Assembly: GCF_031801495.1 (NCBI RefSeq) | Contig: NZ_JAOEGC010000002.1 | Coordinates: 2,046,001-2,110,000, forward strand | Direction: 5' to 3' | Length of the DNA stretch: 64,000 nucleotides | DNA from: Agrobacterium tumefaciens_K | GTDB taxonomy: Bacteria; Pseudomonadota; Alphaproteobacteria; Rhizobiales; Rhizobiaceae | In this document: positions 31,809 to 40,513 of the stretch, in pieces | How positions within the stretch are numbered: position 1 is the stretch's first letter | How the letters are laid out: every line of letters begins with the position of its first letter | Made by a program: the position numbers and the translations under genes | The notes under the pieces: generated by a model | Told to the model about the DNA's origin: nothing | Databases searched by the model: none | What the model saw: only the letters and a program-made list of their open reading frames with translations

Positions 31809-34055
31809 TCAGAACCTCTGCGTCAGAGAGATTTTGAACGTTCGGCCCGGCTCGGAGTAAAATTCGACAGGCTGACCGCCACTGTTACGCACCGACGTAT
31901 AATCATAATAAGTCTTGTCGAACACGTTATAGATACCTGCATTGATCTTCAGACCCTTGAACTGCTCAGGCTCGATCCATGCTGTCAGATCGACAATGCC
32001 GTAACCCGGGGTCTTGAAATAACGCTCGCCGGTGGCGGGGATGTAATAGGACGCGCCACGCGCCTCACGTACCCCGATCCAGTCAACGCCTACGCCCCAG
32101 TTTTCGGCATCGTAAGCCGCGCCAAGAACTGCTTTCATCGGAGCAACCGATTGCAGGAACTTGTCGGTGTCCAGATCCTTGCCATTGGCGTAAGCAAGTG
32201 CTGCGCGCAGGCTGAAACCGTTATCGAACCGCTTGTGAACTGCCAGTTCCGCGCCGTAGATGCGGGCACGGTCGAGATTGACGTTGCGCGTCACACCGAA
32301 CGGATAAAGCGAGGGATTGATACCTGCTGCAGCAATCTCGGCTGATGTAAGGCCGCGCGTATCGATGAAGTTCTTGTAGCGGTTATAGAAAAGGCTGACC
32401 TTTCCGCCGAGATCATCGTCACCGACATTGGCACCGATGTCGAAACCGTTGCTGGTCTCGGACTCGAGGTCCGGATTACCGGCGCGCAGATAGGTGCCGG
32501 GGCCACCGAAGGAAGCATAAAGCTCGCCAGCGGTCGGCGCACGGAAGCCCATGGCCCATTGCGCATAGAAGTTCAGCTTGTCGTTGACCTCATAACCGGC
32601 CCGAATTTTCGGGGAGAACGCGGTGTCGCTGAACCCTTGAGGAAGCGAAGGATTGTTGGCATTGCGATCAAACGCATCCGTCATCTTCGGCGTATGCTCA
32701 ACCCAGTCGAAGCGCACACCGGGTGTCAGGGAAAAGCCCGTGGAACCGAACGTAATCTCATCATCGAGATAAAAGCCGATCTTGTTGGTATCGACCTTGG
32801 GCGTGTCAGCCTGATTGGTGTGCAGGTTGCTGCACGCGGAGAAAGCGCCCGTATACGGAAGGCGGCAATTGTCGCTGCCTGAGGAATACTGTTCGGAGTA
32901 GCCGGTCGACAGGTCATAACCGAAGACGAACTGATGGCGCAGATCGCCCGTAGTCAGGCTCTTTTCAACATCGCCGATGAAGCCGAAGGTATTCTGCTCG
33001 TACTCATTCAGGCGGGAGATGGGGCCGACGACGGAGGTAGAACGATAGCCGTTATATCCGTTTTCCTTTACCTGCTTCAGCCAGTAAAGCGAGGCGTTGG
33101 CAGAATCAAACACGCTGTCTTCGTCCTGCGAAACAAACTTGTAGTCCAGCGAGACGCGATTACGCTCCGCCCCTTCGTTGGTCTCGTAGTTTCCCGGACG
33201 GTAGTTGCCGGTGAGGGTCTGGGTCGTACGGCTGTCCGTATCCCGGCTGTTGTCGAAACGCTCGGCCGTTACACCGATCGTGTGGCCACCTTCAAGGTCC
33301 TGGCGCAATTTGAAGAGCAGATCATATTGATTATAATCGGATGGATTGGGTTTGGAACGGGTTGCGCCGTAACCGTCCACGGTTCCCTTGTTGTCCGTCT
33401 CGTGCCCCTTTCGATAACCGCCCTGGAACAGGATGGATGTGTTTTCGATCTTGGAGGCAACGGCAGCGGAAGGACTGAAGCTGCGATCTGAACTGTCATA
33501 GCCGAATTTGGCGATACCGCCCCATGTGCGGCCCGGACCTATAAGGTCTTCAGGCTCAAGTGTCCGAAGGGCCAGAACACCGCCAAGCGCACCCGGGCCG
33601 GCCCGGCTGGAATCCGCGCCGCGAATGACATCGACGGCGGAAAGCGAAGAAAATTCGAAGGTGTCGACACCACCGCTTGCTGATCGGGTCGCGTCTGAAA
33701 GATAGGTAAGCGGAATGCCGTCGATGGTTGTCAGAACGCGACTGCCTTCCAGCCCGCGAATATTCACCGAACCGTTGCTGCGGTTGAAGTTGACACCGGG
33801 TTCCACGACGCGTCCCAGATCAACAATGCTGGTGATCTGCTTGTCTTCAATGGTTTTGGCAGTGGTTTCGCTCGCCAGAGGCGTATCCGCGACGCGACCC
33901 GGCGTAACCCGCTTGCCCTTGACCACGATCCTTTCAAGAGCCGTCGTGCCGCTGGTTTGCGCGGTGTTTTCCTGCGATTGCGCAACCGCTGGAAGTGGCA
34001 AAATGGCGATGGCAGTGCACAAAAGAAGCGCAGACTGTGAGCGCGAGATGGACAT
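31809..34055 (-). CDS. TonB-dependent hemoglobin/heme receptor family protein
   Basis: Outer-membrane receptor of 748 residues: signal peptide ending PLPAVAQ, a TonB-box-like ERIVVKGKR, plug domain (SIVDLGRVVEPG, VNIRGLEGSRVLTTIDGIPL), and a 22-strand-type barrel ending in phenylalanine (SLTQRF). The heme-receptor block FRAP ... NPDL is present. The histidine usually found between those two motifs is missing here, so heme ligation may differ. Start at 34055 after GGGGGTAAG. Two iron-responsive boxes lie upstream, so induction under iron limitation is expected. No hmu transport genes are adjacent. Confidence 0.92.
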   Translation of the reverse strand: MSISRSQSALLLCTAIAILPLPAVAQSQENTAQTSGTTALERIVVKGKRVTPGRVADTPLASETTAKTIEDKQITSIVDLGRVVEPGVNFNRSNGSVNIRGLEGSRVLTTIDGIPLTYLSDATRSASGGVDTFEFSSLSAVDVIRGADSSRAGPGALGGVLALRTLEPEDLIGPGRTWGGIAKFGYDSSDRSFSPSAAVASKIENTSILFQGGYRKGHETDNKGTVDGYGATRSKPNPSDYNQYDLLFKLRQDLEGGHTIGVTAERFDNSRDTDSRTTQTLTGNYRPGNYETNEGAERNRVSLDYKFVSQDEDSVFDSANASLYWLKQVKENGYNGYRSTSVVGPISRLNEYEQNTFGFIGDVEKSLTTGDLRHQFVFGYDLSTGYSEQYSSGSDNCRLPYTGAFSACSNLHTNQADTPKVDTNKIGFYLDDEITFGSTGFSLTPGVRFDWVEHTPKMTDAFDRNANNPSLPQGFSDTAFSPKIRAGYEVNDKLNFYAQWAMGFRAPTAGELYASFGGPGTYLRAGNPDLESETSNGFDIGANVGDDDLGGKVSLFYNRYKNFIDTRGLTSAEIAAAGINPSLYPFGVTRNVNLDRARIYGAELAVHKRFDNGFSLRAALAYANGKDLDTDKFLQSVAPMKAVLGAAYDAENWGVGVDWIGVREARGASYYIPATGERYFKTPGYGIVDLTAWIEPEQFKGLKINAGIYNVFDKTYYDYTSVRNSGGQPVEFYSEPGRTFKISLTQRF

Positions 34056-34179
34056 GAGCTTACCCCCGATGAAGACGCGCACACGAGATCACGGCGCGCA
34101 AAAACGCACCGGGCTGCGGACACGGCTGAAACTGTTCTGATTTGTTACGGCTTGGCCGTTGTGTGACGACTAAAAAACA

Positions 34180-34194
34180 TGATAATAATTGTCA
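34180..34194. promoter_or_regulatory. RirA-type iron-responsive operator, box 1
   Basis: TGA-N9-TCA at 34180-34194, about 125 bases upstream of the heme receptor ATG. This is the IRO motif recognised by the rhizobial iron regulator RirA. It is part of a 364-base gap (34056-34419) that holds only these boxes and AT-rich sequence. Confidence 0.55.
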
Positions 34195-34206
34195 ACATAT
34201 AAAACA

Positions 34207-34221
34207 TGACTCCATGAATCA
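34207..34221. promoter_or_regulatory. RirA-type iron-responsive operator, box 2
   Basis: A second TGA-N9-TCA, 27 bases from the first and therefore on nearly the same helical phase plus half a turn. Two boxes so close argue against chance. Confidence 0.5.
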
Positions 34222-34419
34222 TATTTTATTGCTCTGCCGTTCGTTGCAAAAATGTGACGCCGGAGAAAGCACCGGCTGAAAATGGCGGGTATAAGATGAA
34301 AATCCTGCGGCAATTTCACAGTCCGCATAGTACCAGTTGAGAAAACATCGCTGCCAACTTGATTGTCGGCAAAGTTAAACGTTTAATCACTACAATTGCT
34401 AAGCAATCGGATAAGGAAA

Positions 34420-34941
34420 ATGAAGTCACTTGAACTGCTCGTTGAGCGGATCATTCTCTCCAGCCGCTGGCTGCTTGTCTCCTTTTATCTCGGTCTGGCT
34501 GCAGCCCTCGCAATCTACGCGTTCTCTTTCGCATTGAAGTTGCTGAAGGTTGCGAAGAACGTATTCGTGTATGACGAAGCGGAAATGATCCTTGCGATGC
34601 TCGGTCTGATCGATGCCGCGCTAGTCGCCAGCCTGATCGTGATGGTGATGATTTCGGGTTACGAAAATTTCGTCAGCCGCTTCGATGAGGCCGATGGTGA
34701 GGTATCCTTCCTCGGCAAACTCGACGCTGGCAGCCTGAAGATCAAGGTCGCATCATCCATCGTGGCGATTTCGTCGATCCATCTTCTGCAGATCTTTCTG
34801 AACGCCAACCAGTATACCGATGGCAAGCTGATGTGGTTCACCATCATGCACCTGGCCTTCGTGGTATCGGCCGTCATGCTCGGCTTCCTCGAGAAACTGA
34901 TGATGAAGTCAAAGGGCAAGCCGGAGAAACCGAGCATCTAA
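34420..34941 (+). CDS. UPF0114 family (YqhA-like) inner membrane protein
   Basis: A 173-residue protein with four membrane segments. It opens with LVERIILSSRWLL and has AEMILAMLGLIDAALVASLIVMVMISGYENFVSRFD, characteristic of UPF0114. Function is unknown. The ATG at 34420 follows AAGGAAA and is preferred to 34396. It lies divergent from the heme receptor across the iron-box region, so iron control is conceivable but not shown. Confidence 0.88.
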   Translation: MKSLELLVERIILSSRWLLVSFYLGLAAALAIYAFSFALKLLKVAKNVFVYDEAEMILAMLGLIDAALVASLIVMVMISGYENFVSRFDEADGEVSFLGKLDAGSLKIKVASSIVAISSIHLLQIFLNANQYTDGKLMWFTIMHLAFVVSAVMLGFLEKLMMKSKGKPEKPSI

Positions 34942-35044
34942 ATCTTACAGAATTGCTTCTGCACAAGGTATTGAAACAGTGCCCGATCATATCGCATCCT
35001 TTTCGCTGGAAAACGAAACACGTCTTTCCGGCAACATCGTGTGA

Positions 35045-35755
35045 ATGCCGATGATCGGGCGTCAGTCCTTTCTTTGCGAGGAATTGTCGGCGAGCACCGA
35101 TACCGCACAATGGCTCAAGGCCGTTGCGAAGGTGGCGCATTCATTCGAATACAAGCATGTTACCTTGCTGAAGATCACGTCAGCTCCGGGTTCCGGCATC
35201 TCCATCCTGCTCCTCGAAACCACCCTGCCGCAGTGGCTGGTCCTTGAGGCAGGCCAGACCGCCCGCCGGAACGAGTGGGCCGCAATCCGTCGAGGCCTGT
35301 CTTCCCTCGTACCGCAATACTGGACGCTGGAAGAGGACGATGCCTTGCTACCGGGCCATATCCTGGCCAGACAGTCCTTCCGCAGTGTCGGCATCACCGG
35401 CGGCCTGACGATTCCGCTCAGCGGCCTGAACGGCAGCAAACATCTCCTGACCTTCGGGGGGGAACAGGGTCACCTTCCACAGGCTGCGCTGAACGAACTG
35501 GGAATGATCTGTCTGCATGCGTTCGATATCTACGACCGCCTTTCGACGGCCAGAATCCGTTCGCCGCTGACGAAGCGGGAACTCGACGTCGTACGCTGGA
35601 CCGCGCAGGGCAAGACATCGGTGGAGATCGCGGAAATTCTCTCAATCTCGGAACATACCGTCAACGCCTACATGAACAACGCCATGCGCAAGCTGGATTG
35701 CGTCAACCGCACCCAGCTTGTGGCAAAAACGATCCGGCTGAAATTAATCAACTGA
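35045..35755 (+). CDS. LuxR family transcriptional regulator (solo)
   Basis: A 236-residue protein. The last 65 residues are a LuxR-type helix-turn-helix (LTKRELDVVRWTAQGKTSVEIAEIL, then SEHTVNAYMNNAMRKL). The N-terminal 160 residues resemble an autoinducer-binding fold in length, but the tryptophan, tyrosine and aspartate set that holds acyl-homoserine lactones in TraR is not evident. No synthase gene is nearby. Target genes are unknown. It ends 12 bases before the convergent DUF2333 gene. Confidence 0.87.
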   Translation: MPMIGRQSFLCEELSASTDTAQWLKAVAKVAHSFEYKHVTLLKITSAPGSGISILLLETTLPQWLVLEAGQTARRNEWAAIRRGLSSLVPQYWTLEEDDALLPGHILARQSFRSVGITGGLTIPLSGLNGSKHLLTFGGEQGHLPQAALNELGMICLHAFDIYDRLSTARIRSPLTKRELDVVRWTAQGKTSVEIAEILSISEHTVNAYMNNAMRKLDCVNRTQLVAKTIRLKLIN

Positions 35756-35767
35756 GCCGGGCGCGCT

Positions 35768-36928
35768 TTACCGATCAAGAACGGAGCGCAGTTCCACCAG
35801 GTTGGAGCGTACACGCAGAACGTAAAAGCCCATGGTCGCCAGATGCGATGGCATGATCCAGCCGCTTTCCTCGCCGTTGGAAATGATCGCGGGCTGGATA
35901 CGCAGCGCTGAACGCGTCTGGGCCAGCGTGTCGTTCCACAGGTTCGTCAGATTGCGCTCGCGGATCACCTGGGCAAAATCGGCCCCGGCGGCAGACAGTA
36001 CGCCGTAATAGCCGTAGAGCTGACCATACGCGAACCAGAAGCGGTCATCGGCGCGAGTATCGAACCAGCCACCGTTATGGTTCTCGGACCGTTCGCGCAG
36101 AATGGCGGACGTTGCACCGATATCCCCGGCAATCCGGTCAATAAACTGTATGAGGTTATCGGCGCGGGTGTCGAAAACCGCCTTGCAGGCAGCAAGTTCA
36201 CCGTTGAAGGCCTGGAAACTGCGGATCGCAGCGCGGTAGTAGCTCGGCGTCGGTGTCTTGGGACCGAACGGATCGAGGCCGAAATACCAGGAATACTCGC
36301 TGAACTGCATGTTGCCGCGCGCTTCCTGGAGATTGTTGTTGATGCCCGAAGTACCGCGAACGCGGCCAAGCGTATCCACAAGCTCGACCGAGGTCCGGCG
36401 CACCGCCTGGTTGATGCCACGCTGGAACGAAGCCTTGTTATCCAGGAACGGCGTATTGTCCCAGTCGATACCGAACAGGCCAAGCCGGTACAGGAGCATG
36501 GACGAAATCCAGGCGTTCTGGTTGACGTTGAAGTCGGTGAGGTCAACGGCCGCCTCAACGATCGCAGATTGCTGGCAGACCGGCGCGGTCGTGCTGGATG
36601 GTGCCGTAGCGGTTTGCGTCGACTGGGCAGACGAGGCTGCGGCAGGCAACTCCTGCCCCGGCGAAACGGTGCGCTCGGAAAGATTATAGCGATTGGGATA
36701 ATCAGGATCGAAATTCGTCCAGACCTGCGTCTGCCAGACGAAATAGCCGTAAAAGGCAAAGAGCGCGAGGACGACGAGGCCGACTGGCCCCTTCACCATC
36801 CAGTGCCGCCCACGATACCAGCCGTGTGCGGCAAGAAATGGCCATAGCAGCCAAGCAACAAAAACGCCGGCAGCTTTCCCGATGGCATTGAACGCGGCCT
36901 GAACCAAAGCGGTGATCCGGTCGATCAT
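35768..36928 (-). CDS. DUF2333 family protein
   Basis: A 386-residue protein with a short hydrophobic N-terminal helix, a membrane anchor near residues 47-70 (GLVVLALFAFYGYFVW), a low-complexity serine/threonine/alanine linker, and a large periplasmic domain with LTDFNVNQNAWISS and SGWIMPSHLATMGFYVLRVR. These match DUF2333, a proteobacterial family of unknown role. It is encoded alone between LuxR and pseudoazurin. Confidence 0.85.
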   Translation of the reverse strand: MIDRITALVQAAFNAIGKAAGVFVAWLLWPFLAAHGWYRGRHWMVKGPVGLVVLALFAFYGYFVWQTQVWTNFDPDYPNRYNLSERTVSPGQELPAAASSAQSTQTATAPSSTTAPVCQQSAIVEAAVDLTDFNVNQNAWISSMLLYRLGLFGIDWDNTPFLDNKASFQRGINQAVRRTSVELVDTLGRVRGTSGINNNLQEARGNMQFSEYSWYFGLDPFGPKTPTPSYYRAAIRSFQAFNGELAACKAVFDTRADNLIQFIDRIAGDIGATSAILRERSENHNGGWFDTRADDRFWFAYGQLYGYYGVLSAAGADFAQVIRERNLTNLWNDTLAQTRSALRIQPAIISNGEESGWIMPSHLATMGFYVLRVRSNLVELRSVLDR

Positions 36929-37125
36929 GTCGTCATGTTCTCCTCTGCCCGACGGAACGCTTGCACAAGAAGGCGCCGATATAAATACGCCGCCTTATCC
37001 GTCAGCCGTCAAATTCGGCCCGTGCCGGTCTTCCAGATATGTCCCGGGTGAAACGGATACAACATGATCAGGGAATTTTTCTCAACCCATGGTCCAACGC
37101 GAGACGAACAAGCCTGTCGATCAGC

Positions 37126-37578
37126 TTATAGCCCGAGCTTGGCGATCCCGGCATCCAGACGCTCTTTCGCCTTCTTCGGCAGCTTGGCATTTCTCACCGC
37201 ATCCAGATTGGCAGGCGCTGCGTCCCCCACAACGACCAGAGCGACCATGCCCATGCCGACATGCGGCGTGCATTTGACCACATAGGCGCCCTCCTTTTCC
37301 ACCGTCACTTTCAGCGTCTCGTTCATCTTGCCTTTGAACTCCGCGACACCTTCGGGGATCATGCCTTTCACGGCCGCCGCATCATGTCCCTTGTCGACAG
37401 GAATGAATGTGATCACATCTCCCAGATTGGCCTTCACGGCCGCCGGTTCGAACACCATCGCCTGGCCATCGCTGCCCTTGTTGAGCATCTTGATCTCGAT
37501 TTCCGCAGCGGCTGCGGGAAAAGCAAAAAGACCTGCGACAGCCGCTAGAGTGATGAAATAGGTGGTTTTATTCTGCAT
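37126..37578 (-). CDS. pseudoazurin (type I blue copper protein)
   Basis: A 150-residue periplasmic cupredoxin with a signal peptide ending at about residue 25 (FPAAAA). The copper ligands are H65, C103, H106 and M111 in the arrangement KGHD and CTPHVGMGM, identical to pseudoazurin. It donates electrons to nitrite reductase or other periplasmic oxidoreductases. Start at 37578 after AGGAGTAGG. A near-perfect FNR-type box lies 77 bases upstream, implying induction by low oxygen or nitric oxide. nnrU is also in the window but far away. Confidence 0.94.
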   Translation of the reverse strand: MQNKTTYFITLAAVAGLFAFPAAAAEIEIKMLNKGSDGQAMVFEPAAVKANLGDVITFIPVDKGHDAAAVKGMIPEGVAEFKGKMNETLKVTVEKEGAYVVKCTPHVGMGMVALVVVGDAAPANLDAVRNAKLPKKAKERLDAGIAKLGL

Positions 37579-37654
37579 ATTTCCTACTCCTGGGCGACAC
37601 CACGTCGGCGCGAATGCGCGTGGGTGGCTTAACACCCGGGCAGGATTGGCGACT

Positions 37655-37668
37655 TTGAGAAAAATCAA
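37655..37668 (-). promoter_or_regulatory. FNR/FixK-type box upstream of pseudoazurin
   Basis: TTGAG-N4-ATCAA, one mismatch to the TTGAT-N4-ATCAA consensus. Its centre is about 84 bases before the ATG; if it lies at -41.5 the mRNA leader would be about 42 bases. FixK, FnrN or NnrR could each bind. Confidence 0.6.
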
Positions 37669-37691
37669 ATGCGTCAAGGCGACGCAGACCG

Positions 37692-38273
37692 TCAGCTTTC
37701 CTTGACGGTTTCCACCCAGTGGCGACGGCAGAAGGAAACATATTTCTCGTTGCCGCCCACATCGATCTGGGCGCCTTCCTTCACGACCTTGCCGTCCTGA
37801 TCGAAGCGCGCCACCATGGTCGCCTTGCGTCCGCAATGGCAGATGGTACGAATCTCGCGCAACTCGTCGGCGATGGCGAGCAGTTCCTTCGAGGCCGGAA
37901 ACAGCTTGCCTTGAAAATCGGTGCGAAGACCGTATGCCATCACCGGAATGTTGAGTTTGTCGGCAATGGCGGCAAGCTGCCAGACATGGTGCTCGGACAG
38001 GAAATTGGCTTCGTCAACGAACACGCAGGCGACAGCGGCCTGCCCATGCAAGGCCTCGACTTCCGTAAAAATGTCGGTGCTGTCATCGAATGTCAGCGCA
38101 TCGGAGGAAAGGCCAATGCGCGAGGCAACCTTACCGACACCGGCCCTGTCATCAAAGGCTGCGGTAAAGATCAGGGTGCGCATGCCGCGCTCCTGATAGT
38201 TGTAGGATGCCTGTAGCAGCATGGTCGACTTGCCGGCATTCATTGCCGCATAATTGAAATAGAGCTTGGCCAT
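37692..38273 (-). CDS. tdk: thymidine kinase
   Basis: Salvage phosphorylation of thymidine. The 193-residue protein has P-loop MNAGKST at 11-17, the DEANF Mg/Walker B segment, and the zinc site in CHCGRKA with a later CRRH. Length and order match bacterial type II thymidine kinases. ATG at 38273 is chosen (TAAGGAG 6 bases upstream); the preceding ATG at 38276 is nearly as good. Divergent from choX. Confidence 0.95.
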   Translation of the reverse strand: MAKLYFNYAAMNAGKSTMLLQASYNYQERGMRTLIFTAAFDDRAGVGKVASRIGLSSDALTFDDSTDIFTEVEALHGQAAVACVFVDEANFLSEHHVWQLAAIADKLNIPVMAYGLRTDFQGKLFPASKELLAIADELREIRTICHCGRKATMVARFDQDGKVVKEGAQIDVGGNEKYVSFCRRHWVETVKES

Positions 38274-38500
38274 CATGCACTCCTTATGGCGCGTCTTTTG
38301 ACGGGGATGGCAAAGGTTGGAAAGTGGTCTGCGATGAAAAACACAGATTTCCCACCGGCAGGAATACGTCCGGCCAGCGCAAAAACCGGACGATTCGTCG
38401 GGCGTGTCGCAAACGGTGCGGCAAAACACGCAAATGCACATGAGTTGATTGTGCAGGGCAGATATTGATAATGGCAGGGAACTAAAAAAGGGAGCAAGCA

Positions 38501-39460
38501 ATGTTTGCAAATAGAAATCGCTGTCTGGCACTTGCCGCGGCAATCTCCACGCTGGCCCTCGGCGCGGCCGGTGCGAATGCGGCAGAACCCGCAAGTTGTG
38601 GTACGGTTCGCTTCTCCGATGTCGGTTGGACCGATATCACCGCCACAACCGCCACGGCGACCGTATTGCTGAAAAGCCTGGGTTACGAAACGGACGTCAA
38701 GCTGCTCTCCGTTCCGGTCACCTACACCTCCCTCAAGAACAAGGACATCGATGTATTCCTCGGCAACTGGATGCCGACCATGGAAGCCGACATAGCTCCA
38801 TACCGCGAAGACAAGTCCGTCGAAACGCTGCGCGAAAACCTGACGGGTGCAAAATACACGCTGGCGACCAATGCCAAGGGCGCTGAACTTGGCATCAAGG
38901 ACTTCAAGGACATTACCGCCCACAGCGACGCACTCGGCGGCAAGATCTACGGCATCGAACCGGGCAACGACGGCAATCGCCTGATCCTCGACATGGTTGC
39001 GAAGGATACCTTCGGCCTCAAGAGCTTCGAAGTCGTCGAATCATCGGAACAGGGCATGCTGGCACAGGTTGCACGCGCCGAAAAATCCGGCGATCCGATC
39101 GTGTTCCTCGGCTGGGAGCCGCATCCCATGAATGCGAACTTCAAGCTGACCTACCTCACGGGCGGCGATGACGTTTTCGGCCCCAACCTCGGCGGTGCGA
39201 CGATCTACACCAACGTTCGCAAGGGCTATACCGAAGAGTGCCCCAATGTCGGCGCATTTCTCAAGAACCTGCAGTTCTCGCTTCCCATGGAAAACGAGAT
39301 CATGGGCAAGATCCTGAATGACGGCCTTGAAGGCGAAGCCGCCGCAACCGCATGGTTGAAAGCCAATCCAGCGGCAATTGAGCCATGGCTTGCCAACGTC
39401 AAGACCAAGGATGGAAGTGCAGACGCCCTGCCCGCGGTCAAGAAGGCACTGGGCCTGTAA
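38501..39460 (+). CDS. choX: choline ABC transporter substrate-binding protein
   Basis: Periplasmic choline-binding protein of 319 residues with a signal peptide ending ANA-AEPA. Aromatic residues for the quaternary amine box are evident (GWTDIT, GNWMP, GWEPHPMN), as in ChoX of Sinorhizobium. Genes choW and choV follow, making a complete import system for choline, which rhizobia convert to glycine betaine or use as carbon and nitrogen. A hairpin in the choX-choW gap may set the ratio of binder to permease. Confidence 0.95.
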   Translation: MFANRNRCLALAAAISTLALGAAGANAAEPASCGTVRFSDVGWTDITATTATATVLLKSLGYETDVKLLSVPVTYTSLKNKDIDVFLGNWMPTMEADIAPYREDKSVETLRENLTGAKYTLATNAKGAELGIKDFKDITAHSDALGGKIYGIEPGNDGNRLILDMVAKDTFGLKSFEVVESSEQGMLAQVARAEKSGDPIVFLGWEPHPMNANFKLTYLTGGDDVFGPNLGGATIYTNVRKGYTEECPNVGAFLKNLQFSLPMENEIMGKILNDGLEGEAAATAWLKANPAAIEPWLANVKTKDGSADALPAVKKALGL

Positions 39461-39486
39461 GAACGCGACAACATGACATGACTGCG

Positions 39487-39512
39487 CCGGGCGTTTTTTT
39501 CTGCATGCCCGG
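39487..39512 (+). promoter_or_regulatory. intercistronic hairpin between choX and choW
   Basis: CCGGGC and GCCCGG arms with a 13-base T-rich loop follow the choX stop by 27 bases. Placed after a binding-protein gene, such stems usually stabilise the upstream message. Read-through into choW is expected. Confidence 0.4.
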
Positions 39513-39661
39513 TGACAGCGATGCATGAAATGTTACCTGCGCATGGCGATCACCGCGATAAACCCTGTCGCATCGATGGCCATTCGCTCGCCCGGCTCCC
39601 GGTGGCACACAGACTGCCGGCCGTCGCTCCAGCACCTGTTCGCGAAAGGTTCGATCTTACC

Positions 39662-40513
39662 GTGGAATGGCTCAGCGCTCCTGAAAACCGCTTGCCCGTC
39701 GGCCGATACGCCAAGGACGCCATTGACTGGCTGACCGGCAACCTTGCTTTTTTCTTTGATTGGCTATCGTACATTTTCCAGAGCGTCATCGACGCTTTGC
39801 TTTATCTTCTCCAGGCTCCCCACCCCCTTGTGATCGTTGCGATCCTCACAGCCCTGTCAGCATGGACACGCCGCTCGGCGGGAATGCCAATATTCACCGT
39901 CGTCGGGCTGCTGCTCATCATCAATCTCGGCTACTGGAAGGCAACAACCGAGACCCTGGCGCTCGTTATCGCCGCAAGCGCAGTCTGCATGCTCATCGGC
40001 ATACCGCTCGGCATCCTGGCCGCACGCCGCAAATGGATCTATGCCGCGATGCGTCCGGCTCTGGACCTCATGCAGACCATACCCACCTTCGTTTACCTCA
40101 TCCCGGCGCTGGTCCTTTTCGGCCTCGGCATGGTTCCCGGCCTTATCGCCACGGTGATTTTTGCCATTCCCGCCCCCATTCGCCTCACCCGTCTGGGCAT
40201 CATCTCCACCCCGCCAGCTCTCGTCGAGGCAGCCGTGGCATTCGGTGCAACACCGGGTCAGGTTCTTCGCAAGGTGGAACTTCCCTTCGCCGCACCGCAG
40301 ATCATGGCCGGCCTGACCCAGACGATCATGCTCTCGCTTTCAATGGTGGTGATTTCCGCCCTCGTCGGTGCGAACGGCCTCGGCGTGCCGGTGGTACGCG
40401 CCCTCAACACCGTGAACATCGCAATGGGTTTTGAAGCGGGCCTTTGCATCGTCATTCTGGCGATCGTTCTGGACCGGCTTTTCCGCCTTCCCGGCTCGGA
40501 GGATGACCTGTGA
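39662..40513 (+). CDS. choW: choline ABC transporter permease
   Basis: Integral membrane subunit with the ABC permease signature GATPGQVLRKVELPFAAPQIMAG. Family members are about 281 residues and begin near M(D/E)WL, which corresponds to the GTG at 39662 (VEWLSAPENRLPVG), giving 283 residues. An upstream in-frame start (39512, also GTG, then ATG 39521 and 39530) would add 50 residues without membrane or family character, so it is probably not translated. Its stop overlaps the choV start by GTGA. Confidence 0.88.
   Translation: MEWLSAPENRLPVGRYAKDAIDWLTGNLAFFFDWLSYIFQSVIDALLYLLQAPHPLVIVAILTALSAWTRRSAGMPIFTVVGLLLIINLGYWKATTETLALVIAASAVCMLIGIPLGILAARRKWIYAAMRPALDLMQTIPTFVYLIPALVLFGLGMVPGLIATVIFAIPAPIRLTRLGIISTPPALVEAAVAFGATPGQVLRKVELPFAAPQIMAGLTQTIMLSLSMVVISALVGANGLGVPVVRALNTVNIAMGFEAGLCIVILAIVLDRLFRLPGSEDDL

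Noticed and set aside
39512..39661. N-terminal extension of ChoW
   Set aside because: It would add 50 residues lacking membrane or family features; the GTG at 39662 gives the usual ChoW start and length.
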